Notes under the pieces: generated by a model
What the model was told of the DNA's origin: nothing
What the model saw: only the letters and a program-made list of their open reading frames with translations
Databases searched by the model: none
Position numbers and translations under genes: made by a program
Source of the DNA: Longitalea arenae
GTDB lineage: Bacteria; Bacteroidota; Bacteroidia; Chitinophagales; Chitinophagaceae
Assembly (NCBI RefSeq): GCF_016924755.1
Contig: NZ_JAFFJX010000008.1
Span: 124,001 to 188,000, forward strand
Length of the DNA: 64,000 nt
Reading direction: 5' to 3'
Part shown: positions 45,475 through 54,359 of the stretch, piece after piece
Layout of the letters: every line of letters begins with the position of its first letter
Position numbering within the stretch: the first letter of the stretch is position 1

Positions 45475-45498
45475 AGCCCTGACGCTATGGTCAGGGCC
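45475..45498. terminator. Orphan terminator-like hairpin
   Basis: GCCCTGAC, 6 bases, GTCAGGGC with a run of A on the left, so it can terminate a minus-strand transcript (tail TTCTTTTTTT). It resembles the stem at 24281-24304 almost base for base. No gene lies close upstream on the minus strand; the nearest, glutathione peroxidase, stops 530 bp away. Confidence 0.6.
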
Positions 45499-45780
45499 CA
45501 AATACTTTTAACAGGCTAAACTCTTTTGGGATTACGTAGGAATAGGATCTACTGTAAAGAGGTTCACCAGGAAAAGTGGATGGATCTGGCTTTTCAATGG
45601 ATAGGACTGGATTGATCCTATGGTCTTTCACCAGGATATCTTTTTTTCACAGGAACCTTGGATAAAGTTTTTCGAGGACTTGGATAGTTTTTCTTCGGAT
45701 GCCGGATGTTTAAAACTGATATTGGATTGAAGACTCAAAAATGCCGATATATTACCGCAACTTTAACTTTATTCGTTCAA

Positions 45781-45855
45781 ATGACAGTTAAAATCGATAT
45801 TGCGCCGGTTTATACGGATGAAGATATGAGTGGAAACTATTATGGGAGCTTCTAA
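45781..45855 (+). CDS. Possible 24-residue peptide gene
   Basis: ATG to TAA, 24 codons: begins MTVKIDIAPVYTDED and ends GNYYGSF. A hairpin that looks like an intrinsic terminator starts at the next base (45856). That layout, and the absence of any other gene in a kilobase, is the support. There is no visible ribosome binding site and no recognised family. It may equally be part of an untranslated RNA. Confidence 0.25.
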   Translation: MTVKIDIAPVYTDEDMSGNYYGSF

Positions 45856-45896
45856 GCGCGCATTTTCATATGACTATTCACTAAAATGCGCAAAAA
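45856..45896 (+). terminator. Hairpin after the 24-residue frame
   Basis: GCGCATTTT (inside GCGCGCATTTT), about 16 bases, AAAATGCGC, then AAAAAA. On the plus strand the tail is A-rich, not T-rich, so termination would work best for a minus transcript reading the T side; the direction is uncertain. Confidence 0.4.
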
Positions 45897-45945
45897 ACCG
45901 CAAACCAATGTAATCTGAAATGGAAGTCACCAATACAATAAACAT

Positions 45946-45990
45946 GGCCCGGATCACCTGCCATGGAATGGAAGCTGGGCCGGGCCACGT
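45946..45990. other. GC-rich hairpin upstream of the gpx stop
   Basis: GGCCCGG and CCGGGCC, about 28 bases apart, form a stem 41 bases beyond the glutathione peroxidase stop on the minus strand. It may mark the 3' end of that message, though the T run is on the wrong side for a strong terminator. Confidence 0.4.
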
Positions 45991-46030
45991 GGAAGTATTT
46001 TTTACTATACGCTGTTTACAATGAGTATCG

Positions 46031-46546
46031 CTAATTGAGATATTTGGTCACTTCTTCGCTGGTAACCTTGGTTTTGTTATGGATCACTGTAACCAGCTTG
46101 CCTTTTTCATCTAATAAGAATTTAGTGAAATTCCATTTAATGGGATCTTTAATGCCTTTCTTTTCTGCTTCCGCCACCAGGTATTTGAACAGGGGGTGAA
46201 TATCGTCGCCCTTCACAGAAACCTTTTCAGCCATTGGAAAGGTCACGCCATAATTCTTTTTGCAGAATTCCTGGATCTCTTCGCGGGAACCCGGTTCCTG
46301 TCCGCCGAAATTATTGGCCGGAAAACCAACGATCACTAGTTTGTCTTTATACTGCTTATATAGTTGCTCCAGGTCGGCGTATTGAGGGGTATTGCCGCAT
46401 TTGGAAGCCGTATTCACGATCATGATCTTTTTTCCTTTGTACTTCTTGAAGTCGATAGTACCCGCGCCATCGAGTGCCGGAACCTTAAAATCGTAAATGG
46501 AAGGCGCTGCAAGGAATAAAAGCGAGGCGAGCAATAAGCGTATCAT
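46031..46546 (-). CDS. Glutathione peroxidase-like protein, probably exported
   Basis: 171 residues. The peroxidatic residue is C50 (NTASKCGNTPQY) in place of selenocysteine; Q83 (NNFGGQEPG) and W138 (KWNFTKFL) complete the triad. The N-terminal 16 residues (MIRLLLASLLFLAAPS) look like a signal peptide, unusual for an enzyme that is commonly cytoplasmic, so it may detoxify peroxides in the periplasm with thioredoxin-like donors. A second Cys (QEFCKKNYG) fits the two-Cys thioredoxin-dependent type. Confidence 0.9.
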   Translation of the reverse strand: MIRLLLASLLFLAAPSIYDFKVPALDGAGTIDFKKYKGKKIMIVNTASKCGNTPQYADLEQLYKQYKDKLVIVGFPANNFGGQEPGSREEIQEFCKKNYGVTFPMAEKVSVKGDDIHPLFKYLVAEAEKKGIKDPIKWNFTKFLLDEKGKLVTVIHNKTKVTSEEVTKYLN

Positions 46547-46662
46547 ATTGAATTAATTTAGTGTATGGTGACTGCTATTTGTACTATACAAAGATGATAC
46601 TAAATTGGTTGCCTTGATGCAAAATAATGGTTAACGCCGCACAACGTGGCCATTGGCCGGGG

Positions 46663-48060
46663 TTATTGTTTTTCATAACATCCCAGATCAGGCAAACCAA
46701 CCGGTCTTGAGCGCCCATCGAGGTCAATGGTAACCCCGGCATTGGTACCGCTGTTGATAGCCGGCGACTCATCGCGCAACCGGAAATTGTATATTCTCGA
46801 TTGTGTGTTAATGCTATCGAAGAGGGGCGACTGGTTGGCAATGATATTACTGGCATTTACAAAAGCCGGATTGTTCTTCACCTTCCATAAGCAATTTTGG
46901 AAATTGACATTGAATGGTGTGTTGCCTTGTTTGTCGGTCACTACCTCATCTTCAGCAGTTCCGTTCTCTCCCCAGAAAATGCAATTCCGGAAACTAGCAT
47001 TTAAACTCCAGGTGTTTATGCTATTTCCTTCCTTTAAGTAATTGGTCATTATCAACACGGGGTCTTTGTGCAGAATGTAGGAGTTGGAGTAGGACGCAGC
47101 GGTGCATTGTGAAAAATCGTAAGTGCCGCCATAACCGAGCAGAATATTTTTGCCGCAATTGCTAATTAAACAATTTCTCGCTTTGATGGCTGATCGTAAA
47201 CCCAGGATGCCCGCATCGTAACAATTATCTATAATGCATTCGCTGAGCGATACTTTAGGATTGCTGTTTACAGACAGGCCGGCGGCTACTATTCCCTGGT
47301 AGGCGTTTTGAATGCTTGCGTATTGCAGGCTATTGTCTTTACTGCTTTCGTTAAAATAGATGCCGGGCCAGCTGCCAGGGAAGTTACGGTAAGGGTCATC
47401 GAGCCTGTCTCCTTTGAATACGACACGGGTGCTGTCGTATTGTTCGCCCATCACCTTTAATGTGCCATCGACGATGATCGGGGTATTGGCATGCAGGTAA
47501 ATCCGGCAGCCTTTTTCGATAGTAAGGGTAGCGTTCTTATCGATCAGCAGATAATCGCCGGTAAGCACATAAGGGATGATGTTCGTCCAGGTAACATTGC
47601 CCGTAATGACCCGGTTGCGCATGAAATTGGCGTTTTGTCCCCAGGCATCCAGCTGTACCCAATGTTCATTTCCGTTATATTCTATGAGGATGCTGTCCTG
47701 TATGACAAAGGGAAGTTCTGCCACGGTGGGATCGATCTTTACCGTAACAAAAACATAAATGCTGTCATTGGCATCCATTTCAATATCGGTCACTTCGGGG
47801 CCCTTGGTTCCATCCACATTAATGTTGAAAAACGATGCGTCGCCGCCCTGCAGCGATACTTTACTCAGTCGCAGCTTTTGATTATTGTCATTATAGATAC
47901 GGAAAAATCTGGTTATTGAACCTGTAGTGGTGAACACTGTATCGAAATGCAGGCTATCGGTGCTGGTGAACAGCGATGCCGTGCTGCTGGTTATAAAAGT
48001 TTCCTTTTTACAGGAGATCAGCACACCGGTAAGCAGGATGGCAACAAATAGATATTTCAT
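46663..48060 (-). CDS. Surface lipoprotein with a right-handed beta-helix
   Basis: 465 residues from ATG 48060, which gives a clean lipoprotein signal (MKYLFVAILLTGVLISCKK). The frame upstream runs into spacer repeats and is rejected. After a beta-sandwich-like region, pectate-lyase-type coils appear from about 230 on (SLQYASIQNAYQGIVAAGLS, IDNCYDAGILGLRSAIKARN, LISNCGKNILLGYGGTYDFS). The end GVTIDLDGRSRPVGLPDLGC is the choice-of-anchor Q type closure. It is probably at the outer membrane facing out; binding target unknown. Confidence 0.82.
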   Translation of the reverse strand: MKYLFVAILLTGVLISCKKETFITSSTASLFTSTDSLHFDTVFTTTGSITRFFRIYNDNNQKLRLSKVSLQGGDASFFNINVDGTKGPEVTDIEMDANDSIYVFVTVKIDPTVAELPFVIQDSILIEYNGNEHWVQLDAWGQNANFMRNRVITGNVTWTNIIPYVLTGDYLLIDKNATLTIEKGCRIYLHANTPIIVDGTLKVMGEQYDSTRVVFKGDRLDDPYRNFPGSWPGIYFNESSKDNSLQYASIQNAYQGIVAAGLSVNSNPKVSLSECIIDNCYDAGILGLRSAIKARNCLISNCGKNILLGYGGTYDFSQCTAASYSNSYILHKDPVLIMTNYLKEGNSINTWSLNASFRNCIFWGENGTAEDEVVTDKQGNTPFNVNFQNCLWKVKNNPAFVNASNIIANQSPLFDSINTQSRIYNFRLRDESPAINSGTNAGVTIDLDGRSRPVGLPDLGCYEKQ

Positions 48061-48119
48061 GTTCCTGTAAAAATACACGTTTTCGGATACACATAAAACC
48101 GGCGGCAAAAAAGGCAGTT

Positions 48120-48312
48120 TCAGTTTGCAGTTGGTAGTTGGCAATGAATTTCGCGCGGGCAAGTCCCATTTGCCACTCGCTACTTCCCACTGGCCCTTGC
48201 GCACTCGCCCCTGGCACTTGCACTTCCCACTGGCCTGTGCGCACACGCCACTTGCACTTCGCACTCCTCTGCGCACTCGCCATTCGCCACTTCCCACTCG
48301 ACATTCTCTGTG
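48120..48312. repeat. GC-rich short-word repeat upstream of the beta-helix gene
   Basis: Words such as CACTTGCCACT, TTGCGCACTCGCC and ACTTCCCACTGGCC repeat with drift over about 190 bp. Non-coding; it resembles the arrays near 14.0 and 45.4 kb in style. Confidence 0.55.
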
Positions 48313-48313
48313 T

Positions 48314-49009
48314 TCACTTTACGGTATAAGCCATCGTCATAATGCTTAGCCGCGTATTCGCAGCAGTTAACAGTTCCTGGCCGCAGGCCTCGAGGGTGGC
48401 GCCGGTGGTGATCACATCATCCACCAGTAAAATATGTTTGCCGGCTATGGCATCGGGTTGCTTCAGCTCAAATTTGCCCTGCATGTTCAGCCAGCGGTGG
48501 ATCCGGTTCTTATTGGTTTGCGTGGTACTGGGCGATTGTCGGTGTATGACCGATTGAAGTACAGGAAGGGCCAGCACTTCGGCCATACCTTCGCATAAAA
48601 CGGTTGCCTGGTTATAACCTCTTTTACGTTCGCGGGCTGCAAACAATGGCAAAGGCACCAGGGCTTCAATGTCGTTGAAGCGCGAGGTGTATAACAGGAG
48701 CTCGCCCATTTTGCGGCCAATAAAAAGTCCGAGCTCTTTATTGCCCTTGTATTTCAATGCATGAACAATATGCTGCAACAACGAATCTTTTGAGTAATAC
48801 AGATAACTGGCGGCAGCGGCAACGGCCATGCGGCCCCAGAAGATCTTTTCCACCGGGTTGTTTGCATGCAGGTGAAACCCGGTGACCGGCAGCTTATTGA
48901 TGCAATGCATGCATAAAACCTGCTGCCGGCTCATAATATCGCTTCCGCAACCAACGCAATGATGTGGTAAGAAAAGATGTAATAAAGGATGTAAAACATT
49001 TTTAAGCAT
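48314..49009 (-). CDS. ComF-family phosphoribosyltransferase-like protein
   Basis: 231 residues. A four-Cys zinc ribbon opens the protein (HCVGCGSDIMSRQQVLCMHC). The PRPP loop ILLVDDVITTGATLEACG is intact. ComF proteins act with the DNA uptake or recombination machinery; this one lies just downstream of radA on the same strand, also a recombination gene. DNA uptake itself is not proven here. Confidence 0.88.
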   Translation of the reverse strand: MLKNVLHPLLHLFLPHHCVGCGSDIMSRQQVLCMHCINKLPVTGFHLHANNPVEKIFWGRMAVAAAASYLYYSKDSLLQHIVHALKYKGNKELGLFIGRKMGELLLYTSRFNDIEALVPLPLFAARERKRGYNQATVLCEGMAEVLALPVLQSVIHRQSPSTTQTNKNRIHRWLNMQGKFELKQPDAIAGKHILLVDDVITTGATLEACGQELLTAANTRLSIMTMAYTVK

Positions 49010-49060
49010 AGCAGTTGTTTTTCTGCTACTGCCCAGAGCGCTTTCAATACCAATCGGGTA

Positions 49061-50434
49061 TTAGAAAAGATACTGGTAAACTTCTTCCACCCGGCCCATC
49101 GGTATTACCTCAATGTTAGTCTTCGATTTGGCAATTGACTTTTGTCCATACCGCGATATAATGATCTTTTCAAAACCCAGCTTTTCGGCTTCTGCTATCC
49201 GTTGTTCAACCCGGTGAACGGCCCTTACTTCGCCGCTGAGACCAACTTCGCCGGCAAAACAAATATGAGGCGGCAAAGGAAGATCCTCGTAGGAACTCAG
49301 GAGAGCGCATAAAACGGCCAGATCGATCGAGGGGTCCTCCACCTTCAATCCGCCGGCAATGTTCAAAAAAACATCTTTTACGCCGAAATGAAAGCCTCCT
49401 TTCTTTTCCAATACGGCCAGCAGTAATTGCAATCGCCGCAGATCGAACCCTGATACCGTGCGTTGCGGCGTGCCATATACCGATTGAGTGACCAGCGCCT
49501 GTACTTCTATGAGGAGCGGACGCATGCCTTCAATGGTAGCTGCAATTGCAATGCCGCTTAACCGGTCTTCCTTTTGTGTCATCAGGATCTCGCTGGGGTT
49601 GTTCACACCGCGCATGCCAGCGCCGGTCATTTCATAAATGCCAAGCTCAGAAGTGCTGCCGAACCGGTTCTTGATGGTTCGTAAAATGCGATAGGCATAA
49701 TGACGGTCGCCTTCAAACTGTAATACGGTATCAACCATATGCTCCAGTATTTTCGGACCGGCAATGCTGCCGTCTTTTGTAATATGACCGATCAGGAATA
49801 CCGGTGTATTGGTTTCTTTCGCAAAACGCTGGAATTCGGCAGCCGATTCCCTGATCTGGGATATGCTTCCCGGTGACGAATCAATATATGGCGATTGAAT
49901 GGTTTGAATAGAATCAACGATGACCAGATGCGGCTTTAATTTTTTGATCTCCTGGAAAATAGTCTGCGTCAATGTTTCTGTAAGCAGGTAAAAATTGTCG
50001 TTGCGGATATTCAAACGGTCGGCGCGCATTTTTATTTGCTGCTCGCTTTCTTCTCCGCTGATATATAATACAGTTTTATCCTGTAGTTGTAATCCGTTCT
50101 GTAAAAAAAGGGTCGACTTTCCAATACCAGGTTCGCCGGCGATCAATACTATGCTGCCCGGCACAATACCGCCGCCTAACACTCTGTTTAGTTCTGCATC
50201 TGATGTAGTGATGCGCACCTGCTCACTGCTGCTGATGGTATGTAATGCAATGGTGCGGATGGATCTCGATTCTTCGTGATAATCGTCCCACCCGTTTTCT
50301 TTTTTTAAGGAAGGTTTTGAAATTACTTCTTCAACAAACGTATTCCAGGTATTACATGAAGGACATTTTCCAAGCCATTTCGCGCTTTCATATCCGCAAT
50401 TCGAACAAAAGAATGCTGTTTTAACTTTAGCCAT
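49061..50434 (-). CDS. radA: DNA repair protein RadA
   Basis: 457 residues, full length. Zinc ribbon C10/C13/C24/C27 (CSNCGYESAKWLGKCPSC), Walker A GEPGIGKS (100-107), the RadA-specific KNRFGSTSELG motif and a C-terminal Lon-protease-like domain (GGLKVEDPSIDLAVLCALLS). It is a RecA-like helicase that extends heteroduplex during recombination and repair. The comF-type gene follows. Confidence 0.96.
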   Translation of the reverse strand: MAKVKTAFFCSNCGYESAKWLGKCPSCNTWNTFVEEVISKPSLKKENGWDDYHEESRSIRTIALHTISSSEQVRITTSDAELNRVLGGGIVPGSIVLIAGEPGIGKSTLFLQNGLQLQDKTVLYISGEESEQQIKMRADRLNIRNDNFYLLTETLTQTIFQEIKKLKPHLVIVDSIQTIQSPYIDSSPGSISQIRESAAEFQRFAKETNTPVFLIGHITKDGSIAGPKILEHMVDTVLQFEGDRHYAYRILRTIKNRFGSTSELGIYEMTGAGMRGVNNPSEILMTQKEDRLSGIAIAATIEGMRPLLIEVQALVTQSVYGTPQRTVSGFDLRRLQLLLAVLEKKGGFHFGVKDVFLNIAGGLKVEDPSIDLAVLCALLSSYEDLPLPPHICFAGEVGLSGEVRAVHRVEQRIAEAEKLGFEKIIISRYGQKSIAKSKTNIEVIPMGRVEEVYQYLF

Positions 50435-51042
50435 GCGATAAAGTTAATAAAAAGTGAAGCGGTTATTAAAACAGTGCAATCAAAACACTTGTAGGTCCTG
50501 TTTGAATTGTTATGACCATGACCTCTCGCAATCTGATGTCCAAAACAGGTGATGTAAGAACTGCGTTTACGGTGGCTGATAGTTGATGATGGCAGCAGTG
50601 CAGCAAATAGTTTTTGAAGAGTTAGTATTTGCCAAAAAAAGCCGGTAAAATGAGATAAAAAGGGGCGCTTTTTTTACAAAGTAAAAAGGCCAACATTGCT
50701 GTTGACCCTTTACTTACTAACCCATTAAATTCTTGCACTAAATTACAAATAAGCGCCACATAACAAAATTATTTTTTAGGGTTGTGAATAAATTTAAAGC
50801 CTTATTAAGGGATTAGCCGGTTTAGCAAATTATTGCCGTAAATCGTTGATAATCAAATTTTAATATAATTTTAAGAGATTCGCTAAAAGACCTGTGATAA
50901 AATGTCAGCCCACCGCGATTAAACGCTAATCGAATGACAAAAAGGCCCCTGATTTCTGCCGAAAAATGGCGTAAAAATTACTCAAATTAATTGGTAACTG
51001 ATTTGATAGAATATTGTTATTAATAAAAAAAGAGTACGAAAA
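50435..51042. other. 608-bp gene-free divergent spacer
   Basis: No gene supported. It is AT-rich in its right half. At 50688-50712 an imperfect stem GGTCAACA/TGTTGGCC (on the minus strand) is followed by TTTTT, a terminator with no gene upstream of it on that strand, so a minus-strand RNA may end there. Confidence 0.5.
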
Positions 51043-51732
51043 ATGACACCATCTATTTTAATTATTTCGATCCTGTTTTTAGTGATCAGTTTGCTGGTGT
51101 CCGGTGTGCTTAAAGGCAAGTTTGCAAAGTACAGCCGGGTGCCGTTGTCAGCCGGTTTAACAGGTAGAGAAGTGGCCCTGAAAATGTTACAGGAGAATGG
51201 TATATATGATGTTAAGGTAGCATCAACCAACGGTTTCCTGAGCGACCACTACGATCCTACTTCGAGAACAGTTAATTTGAGCGAAGACGTATATAACGGA
51301 ATATCAGTGGCTTCTGCAGCTGTAGCCGCCCATGAATGCGGCCACGCCATACAACATGCCAATGCTTATCAGTGGTTAACGCTGCGCAGCAAGCTGGTGC
51401 CGGTGGTTATGTTCAGCTCGGGCATTGTACAATGGATACTGCTGTTCGGGGTGATTATGGTGAACGCCTTCCCGGCCTTGCTGTTAATTGGTATTATTTT
51501 GTTCGGCTTAACTACTTTATTCTCAGTAATTACGCTGCCGGTTGAGCTGGATGCCAGCAGGAGGGCATTAGCCTGGTTAAACCGCACGAATATTACGAAT
51601 GGCAGGGAGTACCCGCAGGCAAAAGACGCACTGAAATGGGCTGCCTTAACGTATGTAGTGGCTGCCCTGGCTTCCATCGCCACCCTGGTACAGTATATAT
51701 TTATATTCCTGGGTGGAAGGAATCGGGAGTAA
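51043..51732 (+). CDS. YugP-like zinc metallopeptidase
   Basis: 229 residues. An N-terminal membrane span is followed by a conserved stretch (RVPLSAGLTGREVALKML), the zinc motif HECGH (97-101) with AAHECGHAIQHANAYQWLTL, then two to three more spans and the third zinc ligand likely in LPVELDASRRALAWL. It is the DUF2268-free YugP (membrane M48-like) family; the target is unknown. Transcription ends at the terminator 51921-51955, 190 bases on. Confidence 0.88.
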   Translation: MTPSILIISILFLVISLLVSGVLKGKFAKYSRVPLSAGLTGREVALKMLQENGIYDVKVASTNGFLSDHYDPTSRTVNLSEDVYNGISVASAAVAAHECGHAIQHANAYQWLTLRSKLVPVVMFSSGIVQWILLFGVIMVNAFPALLLIGIILFGLTTLFSVITLPVELDASRRALAWLNRTNITNGREYPQAKDALKWAALTYVVAALASIATLVQYIFIFLGGRNRE

Positions 51733-51920
51733 GTAATAGTCATTAATTTATGAGGGGCGCAAGATATATTTAAGACCAACAGCTTGCAGTGAACGCGACA
51801 GACCAAAGCCGTTCAATAGGCAAAAGTTAAAAAGGTTCTAGACCTAACAGGGACAGATCTGGTATTTACCTGTTTCCTTCTTTCGCAGTATTATAATTTT
51901 TGATTATGTAGGTATGATGG

Positions 51921-51955
51921 ACCCCCGTTTGCCAGCTGGTGAACGGGGTTTTTTT
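51921..51955 (+). terminator. Terminator downstream of the YugP-like gene
   Basis: CCCCGTT, 12 bases, AACGGGG, then TTTTTTT. It lies 190 bases after the stop; the interval has no other gene. Confidence 0.85.
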
Positions 51956-52085
51956 CTGGGGTTACATTACTGTAAGAACATTAATCGGTTATGCAGCAAA
52001 GTCCAACGGTTTACAACCATTAAACCGGGGTGGAATGAGGGTCCCTCAAGGTAACTTGGCGTTTTTCGCTGCACACTTATCGGCG

Positions 52086-52127
52086 ATATTTACACGGTTA
52101 TTGGCAAAACTGCGCACTTACCAATTT
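52086..52127 (+). repeat. Copy A of a conserved 42-bp block
   Basis: By hand, 32 of 42 bases match, without gaps, the block at 63859-63900 (offset exactly 11773). In both copies the distance from the block to the -7 box is the same. The core reads ACACGGTTATTGGCAAAAC here. Confidence 0.6.
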
Positions 52128-52130
52128 TCA

Positions 52131-52161
52131 CTTGGCCGTATGTGTTTTAAAAATAATTTTG
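52131..52161 (+). promoter_or_regulatory. Promoter in the gene-free kilobase
   Basis: CTTG (52131-52134), exactly 19 bases, TAATTTTG (52154-52161). The -7 box is exact and the -33 box 3 of 4. It reads toward the terminator at 52210, with no gene between. Confidence 0.65.
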
Positions 52162-52167
52162 ACTCGT

Positions 52168-52242
52168 CTGATTCACTTTTTTCCCTACGCCTTTCTGGTT
52201 TTATATTACGATCGGGCAATTTCTTGCCCGATCCTCTTTTTT
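52168..52242 (+). ncRNA. Candidate small RNA of about 75 nt
   Basis: A predicted start near 52168, from the promoter at 52131-52161, runs into a strong terminator at 52210-52242. No start codon with a useful frame lies inside. The 5' part is pyrimidine-rich and unstructured by eye (TTCACTTTTTTCCCTACGCC), the 3' part is the terminator hairpin: the usual build of a regulatory small RNA. No family recognised. Confidence 0.5.
52210..52242 (+). terminator. Strong terminator without an upstream gene
   Basis: GATCGGGCAA, TTTC, TTGCCCGATC, then CTCTTTTTT. A 10-bp perfect stem. The YugP-like gene is already ended at 51955, so this one serves another transcript. Confidence 0.9.
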
Positions 52243-52334
52243 ATAATCCCCTTCGGTTTACTGAAATGTATTACCTGTCGCCAAGCATAATCCGATCTGA
52301 TGAGCATGGGACATGAGGCTATATTCAGCCTGAT

Positions 52335-52400
52335 TTCTTCGGGATTTCCCAATGAAAACACATAGTTCTCCTAGAGAAGACCCGAAGAAGTCCCGAAGAA
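52335..52400. repeat. Inverted and direct GAAGA repeats
   Basis: TTCTTCGGGA (52335-52344) can pair with TCCCGAAGAA (52391-52400) or, less one base, with the near copy CCCGAAGAA at 52381-52389. The two right arms are tandem copies, so two alternative hairpins are possible. Confidence 0.5.
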
Positions 52401-52594
52401 GTTGTTGTAATGCTATATTAATCAATTAATTATGAGGAGGAAATAAGATGTGCTTAAACCCTTGATAATTAATGCGATATGTTCCCTTGGGCAAAACAGG
52501 AGGAAAAGGCATAGGCGATAAGGTTCTGCGGCAGTGGCGGATCAGGCGGCATTGCTGTATGCGAAAATGAAGAACTGCAGGCCCCCAAAGGCCG

Positions 52595-52805
52595 GCCTTG
52601 CACTTAGCAAAATGATACTAAATAGCTGAATTAGCCGGTCTGATTCACCACTGACCACTGACCATTGACCATTGACAATTGACCATTGACCATTCACCAA
52701 TGGCAGGCCCATGCAGAGCCTTGCACTTAGTTAAATGAATGATTACATGGCAGAATAGCCGGTCTGATCGACCACTGACCATTCACCATTGGCCATTGAC
52801 CGCCT
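52595..52805. repeat. 123-bp direct repeat with CCATTGAC words
   Basis: GCCTTGCACTTAG at 52595 and again at 52718 opens two imperfect copies that also share TAGCCGGTCTGAT and CCACTGACC. Between them run short tandem words CCATTGACCATTGAC. The array stops at the stop codon side of the RNase G gene. Confidence 0.7.
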
Positions 52806-54359
52806 TCACAGTTTGATCTCGTCGTCGTGTTTGTCGAAGAAGTGGAATTCTGTAAGATGATAATTGGTATTTTCCCTGATCTTAACCTTCTGGCCATATT
52901 TCCACCGCCATTTCCATTGTTTTGATTTCAGCCAGGAACCTTTTGTAAGGTAGGCGTGCATAATGGGATGTACGACCAGGGTAAGGTCTTTATGCTGGTG
53001 CGTAATGAGGTAGCTGAGGTTCTTTTCAATTTCATCCTCCAGCAGCAGGGTAGAAGATATTTTACCGGTTCCGGCGCAGCTTGGACAAACCTCCTGGGTA
53101 TTGATATTTACCTCGGGTTTCATCCTTTGCCGGGTGATTTGCATGAGCCCGAACTTCGAAATGGGCAGCACGGCATGTTTCGCCCGGTCGGGGCGCATAC
53201 ATTCTTCCATGGCTTCCAGCAGCTTGCGTTTGTTATCGGGCAGCTTCATATCGATAAAGTCCACCACGATAATACCACCAAGGTCGCGTAACCGTAACTG
53301 GCGGGAAATTTCGGCGGCAGCTTCAAGGTTGGTTTCCAGGGCATTTTGCTCCTGGTTATTGCCAACGCTTTTGTAGCCGCTGTTCACATCAATTACGTGC
53401 AAAGCTTCTGTGTGTTCAATAATAAGATAGGCGCCGCTGGGCAGGTTAACAGTTTTACCGAAGGCAGCTTTTACCTGCTTGGTAATACCGTACTGGTCGA
53501 AGATGGGCAATCCATTATGATAGTAAGAAACGATGTCGGCTTTTTCGGGCGCAATGCGCTGAATATAATTGCGGGTGTCGTTATAAATATTGCGGTCATT
53601 TACCACAACGCGGTTAAAATCTTCATTCAGCAGATCGCGTAAGATACTGGTGGTTTTAGTTTGCTCACTCAGGATCTTGGCGGGGGCTACCGCACCTTTG
53701 AGATTTCCCTGGATGGTTTCCCAGGTTTCAACCAGGGCGGCCAGGTCTTCGTGTAATTCGGCGGTATTCTTACCTTCAGCAGCAGTACGAACTATTACGC
53801 CAAAATTCTTTGGTTTAATAGCTTCCACTATTTTCTGTAATCTTTTTCTTTCTTCAGCAGAGTGGATCTTGCGGGAAACGGCCACGATATCATTAAATGG
53901 AGTGATAACAACAAAACGGCCGGGCAATGAGATCTCGCAACTCAGGCGGGGGCCTTTGGCGGCGATGGGTTCCTTTAAGATCTGTACAAGAATATTCGGC
54001 TTGCCGCTCAGTACTTCATTGATCTTTCCGGTTTTTATAATTTCCGGTTCAACCTGGAAGGTGGCGAAATTAAAACCCTGCGGACTGTTATCGCTAATAG
54101 CCTGTTGGGTGAATTTCAATAAAGAGCGCGCGTATGGGCTGAGGTCTGTATAGTGGAGGAAAGCATCTTTCTCAAATCCTACATCAACAAAGGCAGCATT
54201 GAGGCCCGGGATGAGTTTTTTAACTTTTCCAAGATATAGGTCGCCCACCGCGAAACTTGCATCCGCTTTTTCATGATGCAATTCCACGAGCTTTTTATCC
54301 TCCAAAAGGGCGATTTCAACCCCCTGGGGTGCTGCATTTATAATTAGTTCCTTATTCAA
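52806..54359 (-). CDS. rng: Ribonuclease G/E family endonuclease
   Basis: 517 residues. The S1 RNA-binding region (FAVGDLYLGKVKKLIPGLNA, then DVGFEKDAFLHYTDL) is followed by the catalytic domain with metal-binding Asp in VIDVNSGYKS and IIVVDFIDM. The zinc-link motif CPSCAGTGKI is present. There is no long RNase E tail. It cuts single-stranded AU-rich RNA, matures rRNA ends and starts mRNA decay. The order rng, small ribosomal-type protein, TPR, HU, mutY is familiar in Bacteroidota. Confidence 0.94.
   Translation of the reverse strand: MNKELIINAAPQGVEIALLEDKKLVELHHEKADASFAVGDLYLGKVKKLIPGLNAAFVDVGFEKDAFLHYTDLSPYARSLLKFTQQAISDNSPQGFNFATFQVEPEIIKTGKINEVLSGKPNILVQILKEPIAAKGPRLSCEISLPGRFVVITPFNDIVAVSRKIHSAEERKRLQKIVEAIKPKNFGVIVRTAAEGKNTAELHEDLAALVETWETIQGNLKGAVAPAKILSEQTKTTSILRDLLNEDFNRVVVNDRNIYNDTRNYIQRIAPEKADIVSYYHNGLPIFDQYGITKQVKAAFGKTVNLPSGAYLIIEHTEALHVIDVNSGYKSVGNNQEQNALETNLEAAAEISRQLRLRDLGGIIVVDFIDMKLPDNKRKLLEAMEECMRPDRAKHAVLPISKFGLMQITRQRMKPEVNINTQEVCPSCAGTGKISSTLLLEDEIEKNLSYLITHQHKDLTLVVHPIMHAYLTKGSWLKSKQWKWRWKYGQKVKIRENTNYHLTEFHFFDKHDDEIKL

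Noticed and set aside
45171-45511. Frames on both strands through the repeat array
   Set aside because: They are translations of the tandem repeats and end in the terminator; composition is that of the repeat.
48061-48297. Upstream extension of the beta-helix lipoprotein
   Set aside because: The extra 79 codons translate spacer repeats, and the ATG at 48060 gives a clean lipoprotein signal.
51939-52316. 125-codon frame on the plus strand
   Set aside because: It crosses two terminators, the promoter at 52131 and the conserved block; the product has no protein-like pattern.
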